64,000 bases of DNA from Ancylobacter oerskovii. GTDB lineage: Bacteria > Pseudomonadota > Alphaproteobacteria > Rhizobiales > Xanthobacteraceae. Positions 7,765 to 15,696 of the stretch are shown here, in pieces; within the stretch, counting starts at the first letter, position 1; each line of letters begins with the position of its first letter. The translations under genes were made by a program, and so were the position numbers. The stretch is taken from the NCBI RefSeq assembly GCF_018390555.1, contig NZ_JAHBGB010000019.1:124001-188000 (forward strand), written 5' to 3'. Below the pieces are notes generated by a model, which had not been told where the DNA came from, made no database searches, and worked only from the letters and a program-made list of their open reading frames with translations.

Positions 7765-8988
7765 ATGCGCCGCGTCGTCGTCACCGGGATGGGTATCGTC
7801 TCGTCGATCGGCAACTCCACCCAGGAGGTGCTCGCCTCGCTGCGCGAGGGCAAGAGCGGCATCACCCGCTCCGAGAGCTATGCCGAACTGGGCTTCCGCT
7901 CGCAGGTGCACGGCGCGCCGCTTCTCGACGCCAGCGAGATCGTCGACCGCCGTGCCATGCGCTTCCACGGCGGCGGCACCGCCTGGAACCATGTGGCCAT
8001 GGAGCAGGCGATCCGCGATTCCGGGCTGGAGCCGCATGAGGTCTCCAACGAGCGCACCGGCCTCGTCATGGGCTCGGGCGGCTCTTCCACCCGCACCATC
8101 GTCGAAGCCGCCGACATCACCCGCAAGAATGCCAGCCCCAAGCGCGTCGGCCCCTTCGCGGTGCCGAAGGCGATGGGCTCCACCGCCTCGGCGACGCTGT
8201 CGACCTGGTTCAAGATCAAGGGATCGAGCTATTCGATCTCGGCGGCCTGCGCGACCACCAATATCTGCATCGGCAACGCCGCCGAGCTGATCCAGTTCGG
8301 CAAGCAGGACATCGTGTTCGCCGGCGGCTGCGAGGACCTCGACTGGACGCTGTCCTGCCTGTTCGACGCCATGGGCGCCATGTCCTCCGACTATAACGAC
8401 CGCCCGGCGGTGGCCTCGCGCCCCTATGACAAGAACCGCGACGGCTTCGTGATCTCCGGCGGCGCCGGCGTGCTGGTGCTGGAGGAGCTGGAGCACGCCA
8501 AGGCGCGCGGCGCCCGCATCTATGCCGAGGTCATCGGCTACGGCACCTCCTCGGACGGCGCCGACATGGTGGCTCCCTCCGGCGAGGGCGCGGCGCGGGC
8601 GATGAAGCTGGCGCTGGCCGGCGTGAAGGGCGGCATCGACTACATCAACCCGCACGCCACCTCGACGCCGATCGGCGATCTCAAGGAGATCGAGGCGATC
8701 CGCGAGGTGTTCGGCGCCCATTGCCCGCCGATCTCCGCCACCAAGTCGCTGACCGGCCACTCGCAGGGCGCCACCGGCGTGCACGAGGCGATCTACTCGA
8801 TCCTGATGATGCAGAACGGCTTCATCGCCGCCAGCGCGCATATCGACGAGATCGACCCGGCCTTCGCCGACATGCCGATCGCCCGCGAGCGCATCGACAA
8901 TGCCAAGCTCGGCCGGGTGCTGTCCAACGGCTTCGGCTTCGGCGGCGCCAATGCCGTGCTGGTGCTGCAGCATCCCGACGCCGCCTGA
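7765..8988 (+). CDS. fabB: 3-oxoacyl-ACP synthase I FabB
   Basis: 407 aa from [16 protein letters not shown], preceded by GGGAAGGAAAGCCT. The Cys-His-His triad of KAS I/II is clear: Cys162 in [14 protein letters not shown], His297 in [13 protein letters not shown] and His332 in [15 protein letters not shown]. Together with FabA it marks the FabA/FabB route; FabB elongates cis-3-decenoyl-ACP. The C-terminus ([15 protein letters not shown]) is the typical thiolase-fold end. Confidence 0.97.
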   Translation: MRRVVVTGMGIVSSIGNSTQEVLASLREGKSGITRSESYAELGFRSQVHGAPLLDASEIVDRRAMRFHGGGTAWNHVAMEQAIRDSGLEPHEVSNERTGLVMGSGGSSTRTIVEAADITRKNASPKRVGPFAVPKAMGSTASATLSTWFKIKGSSYSISAACATTNICIGNAAELIQFGKQDIVFAGGCEDLDWTLSCLFDAMGAMSSDYNDRPAVASRPYDKNRDGFVISGGAGVLVLEELEHAKARGARIYAEVIGYGTSSDGADMVAPSGEGAARAMKLALAGVKGGIDYINPHATSTPIGDLKEIEAIREVFGAHCPPISATKSLTGHSQGATGVHEAIYSILMMQNGFIAASAHIDEIDPAFADMPIARERIDNAKLGRVLSNGFGFGGANAVLVLQHPDAA

Positions 8989-9084
8989 ATTTTTTGACGT
9001 GAGCGTGCTTTCCCGTCGCCCGGACGTCATCGTCCGGTCGGAAAGAGCGCCAGCCGGCGTCGCGCCGGCCGCGAGGAGAAGACG

Positions 9085-9942
9085 ATGAGCCTGACGCAGG
9101 GCAATCCGGTGCACGGCAATCTGATGGAAGGCAAGCGCGGCCTGATCATGGGCGTCGCCAATGATCATTCCATCGCCTGGGGCATCGCCCGGGCGCTGGC
9201 GGCGCAGGGGGCGGAGCTGGCCTTCACCTATCAGGGCGAGGCGCTGGGCCGCCGGGTGAAGCCGCTTGCCGAGCAACTGGGCAGCGACACCGTGCTCGCC
9301 TGCGACGTCGAGGACATCGCCTCGGTGGACGCGCTGTTCGAGCAGCTGAAGGCGAAGTGGGGGACCATCGACTTCCTCGTCCACGCCATCGGCTTCTCCG
9401 ACAAGAACGAGCTGAAGGGTCGCTATGCCGACACCACGCGGGAGAACTTCTCGCGCACCATGGTGATCTCCTGCTTCTCGTTCACCGAGCTCGCCAAAAG
9501 GGCGGCGGCGCTGATGCCCGATGGCGGCTCGCTGGTGACGCTGACCTATGGCGGCTCCACGCGGGTGATGCCCAACTACAACGTGATGGGCGTCGCCAAG
9601 GCGGCGCTGGAGGCGAGCATGCGCTACCTCGCCGCCGATTACGGGCCGCAGGGCGTGCGGGTGAACGCCATCTCCGCCGGGCCGATCCGCACCCTCGCCG
9701 GGGCCGGCATCGCCGATGCGCGGCTGATGTTCAACTACCAGAAGCGCCATGCGCCGCTGCGCCGGACCGTGACCATCGACGAGGTGGGCGGAGCGGCGCT
9801 GTACCTGCTCTCCGACCTGTCGAGCGGCGTCACCGGCGAGGTGCACTTCGTCGATTCCGGCTACAACATCATCTCCATGCCGCATCCCGAGGCGCTGAAG
9901 ACCATCGAGGACGCGGTGGAGGCCGGCGAGGCGGCGCAGTAG
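9085..9942 (+). CDS. fabI: Enoyl-ACP reductase FabI (copy 1)
   Basis: 285 aa, start supported by GAGGAGAAGACG before the ATG. SDR-type reductase with the divergent FabI cofactor motif GVANDHSIAWGIA and the Tyr-x6-Lys catalytic motif (Tyr165...Lys172 in YNVMGVAK). It catalyses the last reduction of each elongation round with NADH. Lies 96 bp after fabB in the same direction, so fabA-fabB-fabI can be one transcription unit. A second FabI is at 30341-31171; this one is the copy linked to the unsaturated fatty acid genes. Confidence 0.96.
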   Translation: MSLTQGNPVHGNLMEGKRGLIMGVANDHSIAWGIARALAAQGAELAFTYQGEALGRRVKPLAEQLGSDTVLACDVEDIASVDALFEQLKAKWGTIDFLVHAIGFSDKNELKGRYADTTRENFSRTMVISCFSFTELAKRAAALMPDGGSLVTLTYGGSTRVMPNYNVMGVAKAALEASMRYLAADYGPQGVRVNAISAGPIRTLAGAGIADARLMFNYQKRHAPLRRTVTIDEVGGAALYLLSDLSSGVTGEVHFVDSGYNIISMPHPEALKTIEDAVEAGEAAQ

Positions 9943-9996
9943 GCCTCCCCGGCCGGCGCCGGGGCGGTGCCGGCCATGGCCGGAAGGATCCGGCCG

Positions 9997-11481
9997 TCAG
10001 TGGCCGAGCGTGTCCTTGTGGATGCGGCCATCCTTCATGATGATGCGGAAATTCGTCCCGGCATCGGCGATCAGCGAGAGATTCTCCAGCGGGTTGCCCT
10101 CGACCAGCAGCATGTCGGCATAGGCGCCTTCCTCCAGCACGCCGAGCTTGCCGGGATAGGGATTGCGCGGTCCGGACAGCGCCAGCAATTCGGCATTGGT
10201 GGCGGTGGCCATCCTCAGCGCCTCCGCGGCCGAATACCAGCGGGCGAGATGGGTGAGCATCACCCCCTGCCGCCGCGCCAATTCCGGCGAGAACAGCATG
10301 TCCGAGCCGAAGGCGGTCTTGATGCCGTGCTTCTTCGCCAGCGCGTAGACATTGTCGGTGGCGGCGAAGATCGCCAGCGCCCGGTCGCGGCTGGGGCCGG
10401 TCAGCGGCCCGGTATCCTCGAGGCTGAGGAAGGGCTGGGTGCTGAGCCAGATGCCCTTCTCCGCCATCCGCGCGGCGATCTCCTCATCCATCAGATGGCC
10501 GTGCTCGATGCAGGTGACGCCGGCGTCGAGAGAGCGCCGGATGGTGTGCGAGGCATAGGCGTGGCTGGCGACATAGGTGTTCCAGTCGCTCGCCACCTGT
10601 ACCGCCGCGCGCATCTCGCCTTCGGTGAAGGTGGAGGCGTCGAGCGGGCTGCGCGGCGAGGACACGCCGCCGCCGCCCACCATCTTCAGCTGTGAGGCGC
10701 CCTGCATCAGCTGCTCGCGCGCCCGCAGCATCACCTCCGCCTCGCCATCGGCGATGGCGACGCCGCCGGTGCGCTCGGTGCGGTCCGGCGTGCCGGCGGC
10801 GCGCGGCAGTTCGGCGAGCGGGCGCAGGTCGCCATGGCCGGCGCTGGCGGTGATCATGGCGCCGCAGGGATAGATGCGCGGGCCGGCGGTCAGCCCCTCG
10901 TCGATCGCCTGCTTCAGCGGGAAGGACGGGCCGCCGAGATCGCGGATGGTGGTGAAGCCGCGCATCAGCGTGCGCTCGGCCTCGGCGGCGGCGGCAAGGA
11001 AGATGTAGCCGGGCTCGGCCGACAGCATCACCGGGATCGGCAGCGCGGCGAAGATGGCGTGCCAGTGCATGTCGATGAGGCCGGGCATCAGCACCCGGCC
11101 GCCGCCGTCGATCACCCGCGCGCCTTCCGGCGCCGCCGGGGTGCCGGCCGCGATGGATTTCACGCGGCTGTCCTCGACCAGCAGCGACACGCCCTCGCGC
11201 AGCGCGCTGGCCCGGCCGTCGAACAGGCGGATATTGGTGAAGAGGATCCGCTGCGGTCCGGCGGGCTGCTGCGCCCGCGCCGGCCGCGCGAGGCCGAGCG
11301 CGGCGAGCGAGGCCGCCATGCCGGCGACGAAGCCGCGCCGCGACATGCCGGCCTGGAGCCGGGCCGTCAGCGCGGCGAGTTCCGGCCGGTGGCAGAGGCA
11401 GCCCGTGTGGCCTTCGGGGGCGACCGCCGTCTCATCCGTGCAGGCGAAGGCGGGGGGAGGGGGCGAGGGGCGGAACGACAT
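9997..11481 (-). CDS. Tat-exported metal-dependent amidohydrolase
   Basis: 494 aa. The start is fixed by a near-perfect Shine-Dalgarno, GGAGGTGCCTC, directly before the ATG. Residues 1-45 are an unusual extension with three cysteines (ACTDE and GCLCHRPEL). A twin-arginine signal SRRGFVAGMAASLAALGLA ending near AARPARAQ follows. The mature part is an amidohydrolase: VLMPGLIDMHWHAIF carries the first metal-binding His-x-His, then ASHAYASHTIRRSL, GVTCIEHGHLMD and the Asp in TAFGSDMLFSPE. Relatives include Xaa-Pro dipeptidase-like and imidazolonepropionase-like hydrolases; the substrate is unknown. Convergent with fabI1 (54 bp apart). Confidence 0.85.
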   Translation of the reverse strand: MSFRPSPPPPAFACTDETAVAPEGHTGCLCHRPELAALTARLQAGMSRRGFVAGMAASLAALGLARPARAQQPAGPQRILFTNIRLFDGRASALREGVSLLVEDSRVKSIAAGTPAAPEGARVIDGGGRVLMPGLIDMHWHAIFAALPIPVMLSAEPGYIFLAAAAEAERTLMRGFTTIRDLGGPSFPLKQAIDEGLTAGPRIYPCGAMITASAGHGDLRPLAELPRAAGTPDRTERTGGVAIADGEAEVMLRAREQLMQGASQLKMVGGGGVSSPRSPLDASTFTEGEMRAAVQVASDWNTYVASHAYASHTIRRSLDAGVTCIEHGHLMDEEIAARMAEKGIWLSTQPFLSLEDTGPLTGPSRDRALAIFAATDNVYALAKKHGIKTAFGSDMLFSPELARRQGVMLTHLARWYSAAEALRMATATNAELLALSGPRNPYPGKLGVLEEGAYADMLLVEGNPLENLSLIADAGTNFRIIMKDGRIHKDTLGH

Positions 11482-11640
11482 GAGGCACCTCCGGGTCGCT
11501 TCGTGGACGGTTCGGCCCGCCCCGTTCGCGACCCGCGCACCCTACGCGGATACGCTGCCGGCGCAACCCGCGCCGCCTTCGCGGGACGCCGCCGCCCACG
11601 AGGAGGCGCTCCCCGCGAGGGGCGCCTCGCGCGAAGGAGG

Positions 11641-11701
11641 CTTCACGCGAGGGAGGCTTCACGCGAGGGAGGCTTCACGCGAGGGAGGCTTCACGCGAGG
11701 A
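11641..11701. repeat. 16-bp tandem repeat array
   Basis: Three perfect copies of CTTCACGCGAGGGAGG (11641-11688) plus a partial fourth, with a degenerate copy on the left (11629-11640). The array lies between the pheA stop and the amidohydrolase start, both on the minus strand. Arrays of this kind vary in copy number by slippage. Confidence 0.9.
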
Positions 11702-11758
11702 TTCTTGCGCGCCGCGATCCCGCAAGCGCTTTGCCCGCGCCGGCGACGGCCGGCCCGG

Positions 11759-12616
11759 CTACTCGCCGGCGCTGAGCGCGATGCGGTAGGCATCGGCGGG
11801 GTAGACGCCGAGGATCCGCAGCTCCTTGGAGAAGAAGGCGAGCTCCTCCAGCGCGTGCTTCAGCCCGACATCGTCGGGATGGCCGATGACGTCGGCATAG
11901 AACTGGGTGGCGAAGAACTCGCCGTCGAGCTGGTAGGATTCCAGCTTGGTCATGTTGACGCTGTTGGTGGCGAAGCCGCCCAGCGCCTTGTAGAGCGCCG
12001 CCGGCACGTTGCGCACCCGGAACACGAAGGTGGTGACGGTGGGGCCGTTATTGGCCGGCGCCCAGTGGGCGTCGCGCGAGAGGATGATGAAGCGCGTGGT
12101 GTTGTGCGCCTCGTCCTCGATGTTCTCGGCGATGATGTCGAGGCCGTAGATCTCGGCGGCGAGGCGCGGGGCGATGGCGGCCACCGTCGGGTCGCCGGCC
12201 TCGGCGACCAGGCGCGCGGCGCCCGCCGTGTCCGAGCCGACCACCGCCTTAAGCCCCAGCTTGCGGATGATGTTGCGGCACTGGCCGAGCGCCATGACAT
12301 GGCTGGTGACGGTCTTCACCGTGGCGAGCGTCGCGCCCTTCACCGCCATCAGCTGGTGCGAGAGCGGCAGGAAATGCTCGCCGATGATGTTGAGGCCCGA
12401 GGTCGGCATCAGATGATGGATGTCGGCGACGCGGCCGGCGACCGAGTTCTCGATCGGGATCATGCCGAGATCGGCCTCGCCGGACTGGATGGCGGCGAAG
12501 GCGTCCTCGAAGGTGGGGCAGGGCAGCACCACGGCGTCGGGAAACCGCTCGCGGCAGGCATTGTGGGAATTGGCGCCCGGCTCGCCCTGAAAGGCCACGG
12601 TGCGGGGGGTATTCAT
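11759..12616 (-). CDS. pheA: Prephenate dehydratase
   Basis: 285 aa, monofunctional (no chorismate mutase domain). The catalytic domain shows VAFQGEPGANSHNACRE, then GMIPIENSVAGRVADIHHLM, and the Thr-Arg-Phe motif in AHNTTRFIILSRD, which is needed for conversion of prephenate to phenylpyruvate. The C-terminal ACT domain (about residues 195-275) holds NVPAALYKALGGFATNSVNM and KLESY (the ESRP-like position), so feedback regulation by phenylalanine is expected. Start at MNTPRTVAF; the frame upstream is not conserved-looking. In many rhizobia kdsB adjoins pheA; here it does not. Divergent from cycM. Confidence 0.96.
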   Translation of the reverse strand: MNTPRTVAFQGEPGANSHNACRERFPDAVVLPCPTFEDAFAAIQSGEADLGMIPIENSVAGRVADIHHLMPTSGLNIIGEHFLPLSHQLMAVKGATLATVKTVTSHVMALGQCRNIIRKLGLKAVVGSDTAGAARLVAEAGDPTVAAIAPRLAAEIYGLDIIAENIEDEAHNTTRFIILSRDAHWAPANNGPTVTTFVFRVRNVPAALYKALGGFATNSVNMTKLESYQLDGEFFATQFYADVIGHPDDVGLKHALEELAFFSKELRILGVYPADAYRIALSAGE

Positions 12617-12805
12617 GGTCCTCGATTCCTTCACCTGCGCGCCCGGCGATCCGAGGCGTCTCGACACGGCACCGCCGCCGGCTCGCGCACCGCAAAAAGC
12701 GCGACGGAACGCCGCGCCAGCCGCCGCTCCCTGCCGCCCGCGCACCGGGCGCGGCGGCCGGACAGGCGCCGCATCCGCCTGCCGCTTCGGCAGGCTGCGC
12801 GAGAA

Positions 12806-12821
12806 ATGACAGAAGTGTCAT
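12806..12821. promoter_or_regulatory. Perfect inverted repeat ATGACA-N4-TGTCAT in the pheA/cycM divergent region
   Basis: ATGACAGAAGTGTCAT is a perfect 6+4+6 dyad, 190 bp from the pheA start and 213 bp from the cycM start, in a 417-bp region that otherwise holds no gene. Short half-site spacing like this fits a dimeric regulator. Which regulator is unknown. Confidence 0.4.
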
Positions 12822-13033
12822 AGACTTGCGCAAGAACAGCGCCGGCCCGCATGCGGGCGGACGGTGGCGAAACGTAGCACCGACGGCGCGCTTATACGGG
12901 TTGCACGCCTAGGGTCAAAATGATTAGTTCCGCCCGCCGTTGGCGGCCGTGCGACGCGGCTGTTACATTACGTGCGGGCATCGGCGGTCCAGCCGGATGG
13001 ATCGCGGTGCCGGTCGAGGGAGCGGAACTCAAG

Positions 13034-13576
13034 ATGGACAGCTTCGAGCTGAACAAGATCGCCGGCGCCGTGCTCGGCGTGCTGACCTTCACGCTGGGCC
13101 TGAACGTGTTTTCGGGCATCCTGTTCACCTCGCACGCGCCGGAAAAGCCGGGCTTCGAGATCGCGGTCCCCGAGGGCGGCGGCGGTGCCGCCGTGGCCGC
13201 CGCGGCGCCCGACGTGCCGATCGCCGAGCTGCTGCCCAAGGCCAGCATCGAGAAGGGCGCCGCCGTCGCCAAGAAATGCGCCGCCTGCCACAACTTTGTC
13301 GAAGGCGCGGGTGCCAAGGTCGGGCCGGACCTCTATGCCGTCGTCGGCCGGCCGGTGGCGAGCGCCGAGGGCTTCGCCTATTCCGCCGCGCTCAAGGCAC
13401 ATGGCGGCAACTGGACCTTCGAAGAGCTCAACGCCTTCCTGAAGAACCCCAAGGCCGACATTCCCGGTACCGCCATGGGCTTCGCGGGCCTCGCCAAGGA
13501 AACCGAGCGCGCCGACCTGCTGGTCTATCTCAACTCGCTGTCGCACAGCCCGCAGCCGATCCCGGCGGCGCCCTGA
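13034..13576 (+). CDS. cycM: Membrane-anchored class I cytochrome c, CycM-like
   Basis: 180 aa from MDSFELNKIAGAV. An N-terminal uncleaved anchor (AGAVLGVLTFTLGLNVFSGILF, about residues 9-30) is followed by a Gly/Ala-rich linker. The heme domain has CAACH (axial His) near residue 80, a GPDLY segment, and an IPGTAMGFAGL segment supplying the Met ligand. The architecture and the start MDSFELNKI and EKPGFEI resemble CycM of Bradyrhizobium, which passes electrons to an aa3 oxidase. Upstream in-frame codons are not part of the family. No oxidase genes adjoin. Confidence 0.85.
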   Translation: MDSFELNKIAGAVLGVLTFTLGLNVFSGILFTSHAPEKPGFEIAVPEGGGGAAVAAAAPDVPIAELLPKASIEKGAAVAKKCAACHNFVEGAGAKVGPDLYAVVGRPVASAEGFAYSAALKAHGGNWTFEELNAFLKNPKADIPGTAMGFAGLAKETERADLLVYLNSLSHSPQPIPAAP

Positions 13577-13601
13577 ACCGGCGATTTTAGCCGGCGACCG
13601 G

Positions 13602-13637
13602 CCGGCATTGCCGAAGCGAATGCTTCGGAATTGCCGG
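13602..13637. other. Long stem-loop after cycM
   Basis: A 16-bp stem with two mismatches, inner part CCGAAGC-GAAT-GCTTCGG and outer part CCGGCA/TTGCCGG-like arms. No T run on either strand. It sits 26 bases after the cycM stop and just before a true terminator, and may protect the 3' end of the mRNA. Confidence 0.6.
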
Positions 13638-13660
13638 TGAATTTCTTCACGATCACGTCA

Positions 13661-13697
13661 GGCCGGAGGCGCGGCGCGCTTCCGGCCTTATTGTTTT
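13661..13697 (+). terminator. Intrinsic terminator of cycM
   Basis: An 11-bp stem GGCCGGAGGCG / CGCTTCCGGCC (one G-T pair), a 5-nt loop, then TTATTGTTTT. It separates cycM from the yej operon. Confidence 0.85.
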
Positions 13698-13800
13698 CCG
13701 AACGTCACCGTTCACATTGGTGACGCGGGAGGTAGGCTGTGCCGGAATGGCCGGTGCGCCCGGCCCGACATGCCGAGATTCGAACAAGGAAGTGCGTCGC

Positions 13801-15696
13801 ATGGCCGATCGCCGATCTCTCCCGGTCTCCACCGCCTTTGCCCGTCCCACCCGCCGGCTGGCGCTGGCGCTGATGGGAGGCGTGCTCGCCCTCGGCACGA
13901 TCGGCCTGCCCGATCTCGCCCGCGCCGAGCCGCAATGGCGCCACGGCCTCTCTCTGCTCGGCGAGCCGAAATACCCGGCGGACTTCAAGCGCTTCGACTA
14001 TGTGAACCCCGACGCGCCCAAGGGCGGGCTGCTGCGGCTCTCCGCCAGCGGCACCTTCGATTCGCTCAACGACATCATCCCGCGCGGCAATCCCGCCGCC
14101 GGGCTGTCGCTGATCTACGACACGCTGATGAGCCCCGCCGCCGACGAGGTGGCCACCGAATACGGGCTGATCGCACAATCGGTGCGCTATCCCGACGACT
14201 TCTCCTCGGTCACCTACAAGCTGCGCCCGGAAGCCAAATGGCATGACGGGCAGAAGATAACCCCCGACGACGTGGTGTGGTCCTTCGAGCAGACCATCAG
14301 GAACAACCCGCGCCAGGCCTTCTATTACAGCCACGTCAAATCGGCGGCGAAGACCGGCGACGACGAGGTGACCTTCACCTTCGACCAGGCGGGCAACCGC
14401 GAACTGCCGCAGATCGTCGGCCAGCTGCGGGTGATGCCGAAACACTGGTGGACGGCGAACGGCCCGGACGGCAAGCCGCGCGACATCGCCCAGGGCACGC
14501 TGGAGGTGCCGCTCGGTTCCGGCCCCTACAAGGTGAAGCAGGTGGTGCCCGGCCGCTCGATCTCCTTCGAGCGGGTGAAGGATTATTGGGGCCGCGATCT
14601 GCCGGTGAATGTCGGCACCAATAATTTCGACGAGCAGCGCTTCGAATATTTCCGCGACGACACGGTGGAGCTGGAGGCCTTCAAGGGCGACCAGTATGAT
14701 TTCCGCGTCGAGAGCTCGGCCAAGGACTGGGCCACCGCCTATGACTTCCCGGCGGTGAAGCAGGGCAAGGTGATCCTCGAGGAATTCGCCAACCGCGCCT
14801 CCGGCCAGATGCAGGCCTTCATCCCCAATCTGCGGCGGGCGAAGTTCCAGGACCAGCGGGTGCGCCGGGCGCTCAACTACGCGCTCGACTTCGAGGGCAT
14901 GAACCGCACGCTGTTCTTCGGCCAGTACAAGCGGACCGCCAGCTATTTCCAGAACACCGAGCTCGCCTCCTCCGGCCTGCCCGAGGGCCGCGAGCTGGAG
15001 ATCCTGCAGGGCGTGAAGGACAAGATCCCGGCCAGCGTGTTCACCACGCCCTACCAGAACCCGCCGCAGGGCGGGGAAGAGGAGCGCCGCAGCAACCTGC
15101 GCGAGGCGGCGCGGCTCTTGAAGGAGGCCGGCTGGACGGTGAAGGACCGCAAGCTGGTGAACGCCAGGGGCGAGCCCTTCACCATCGAGATCCTGATCGC
15201 CAATCCCGCCTTCGAGCGCGTCGCGCTGTTCTACAAGCCGGCGCTGGAGCGGCTCGGCATCACCGTGAACGTGCGGCAGGTGGACACCTCGCAATATATC
15301 AACCGGCTGCGCGCCCGCGACTTCGACATGATCCTCACCGGCTGGGGGCAATCGCTGTCGCCGGGCAACGAGCAGCGCGACTTCTGGGGCTCGGCGGCGG
15401 CCGACCGGGAAGGCTCGGCCAATTATGCCGGCATCAAGGATCCCGGCATCGACGCGCTGATCGAGACGGTGATCTATGCCAGGGACCGCGGCGACCTCGT
15501 CGCCGCCACCCACGCGCTCGACCGGGTGCTGCTGGCCTATGATTTCGTGATCCCGACCTGGAACTACCCGAACTACCGCACCGCGCGGTGGAACCGCTTC
15601 GCGCATCCCGAAAAGCTGCCGGAATATTCCTTCGCCTTCCCCGACATCTGGTGGTGGGACGCGCAGAAGGCGGCGCAGACGGGAGGGGCGCCGTGA
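13801..15696 (+). CDS. yejA: Peptide ABC transporter substrate-binding protein, YejA-like (first copy)
   Basis: 631 aa. An N-terminal export signal (RRLALALMGGVLALGTIG, cut near DLARAEP) is followed by an SBP_bac_5 (DppA/OppA class) protein. Typical segments are HGLSLLGEPKYPADFKRFDY, the RPEAKWHDGQKITPDDVVWS block and LGSGPYKVKQV. YejA-type proteins deliver oligopeptides, including peptide-nucleotide antibiotics such as microcin C, to YejBEF. It is the first gene of the operon, after the cycM terminator. Its stop overlaps the GTG of a second YejA-like gene. Confidence 0.9.
   Translation: MADRRSLPVSTAFARPTRRLALALMGGVLALGTIGLPDLARAEPQWRHGLSLLGEPKYPADFKRFDYVNPDAPKGGLLRLSASGTFDSLNDIIPRGNPAAGLSLIYDTLMSPAADEVATEYGLIAQSVRYPDDFSSVTYKLRPEAKWHDGQKITPDDVVWSFEQTIRNNPRQAFYYSHVKSAAKTGDDEVTFTFDQAGNRELPQIVGQLRVMPKHWWTANGPDGKPRDIAQGTLEVPLGSGPYKVKQVVPGRSISFERVKDYWGRDLPVNVGTNNFDEQRFEYFRDDTVELEAFKGDQYDFRVESSAKDWATAYDFPAVKQGKVILEEFANRASGQMQAFIPNLRRAKFQDQRVRRALNYALDFEGMNRTLFFGQYKRTASYFQNTELASSGLPEGRELEILQGVKDKIPASVFTTPYQNPPQGGEEERRSNLREAARLLKEAGWTVKDRKLVNARGEPFTIEILIANPAFERVALFYKPALERLGITVNVRQVDTSQYINRLRARDFDMILTGWGQSLSPGNEQRDFWGSAAADREGSANYAGIKDPGIDALIETVIYARDRGDLVAATHALDRVLLAYDFVIPTWNYPNYRTARWNRFAHPEKLPEYSFAFPDIWWWDAQKAAQTGGAP

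Noticed and set aside
11629-11701. Possible CRISPR array
   Set aside because: Direct repeats of 16 bp follow each other without spacers; this is a tandem repeat. No cas genes occur in the window.
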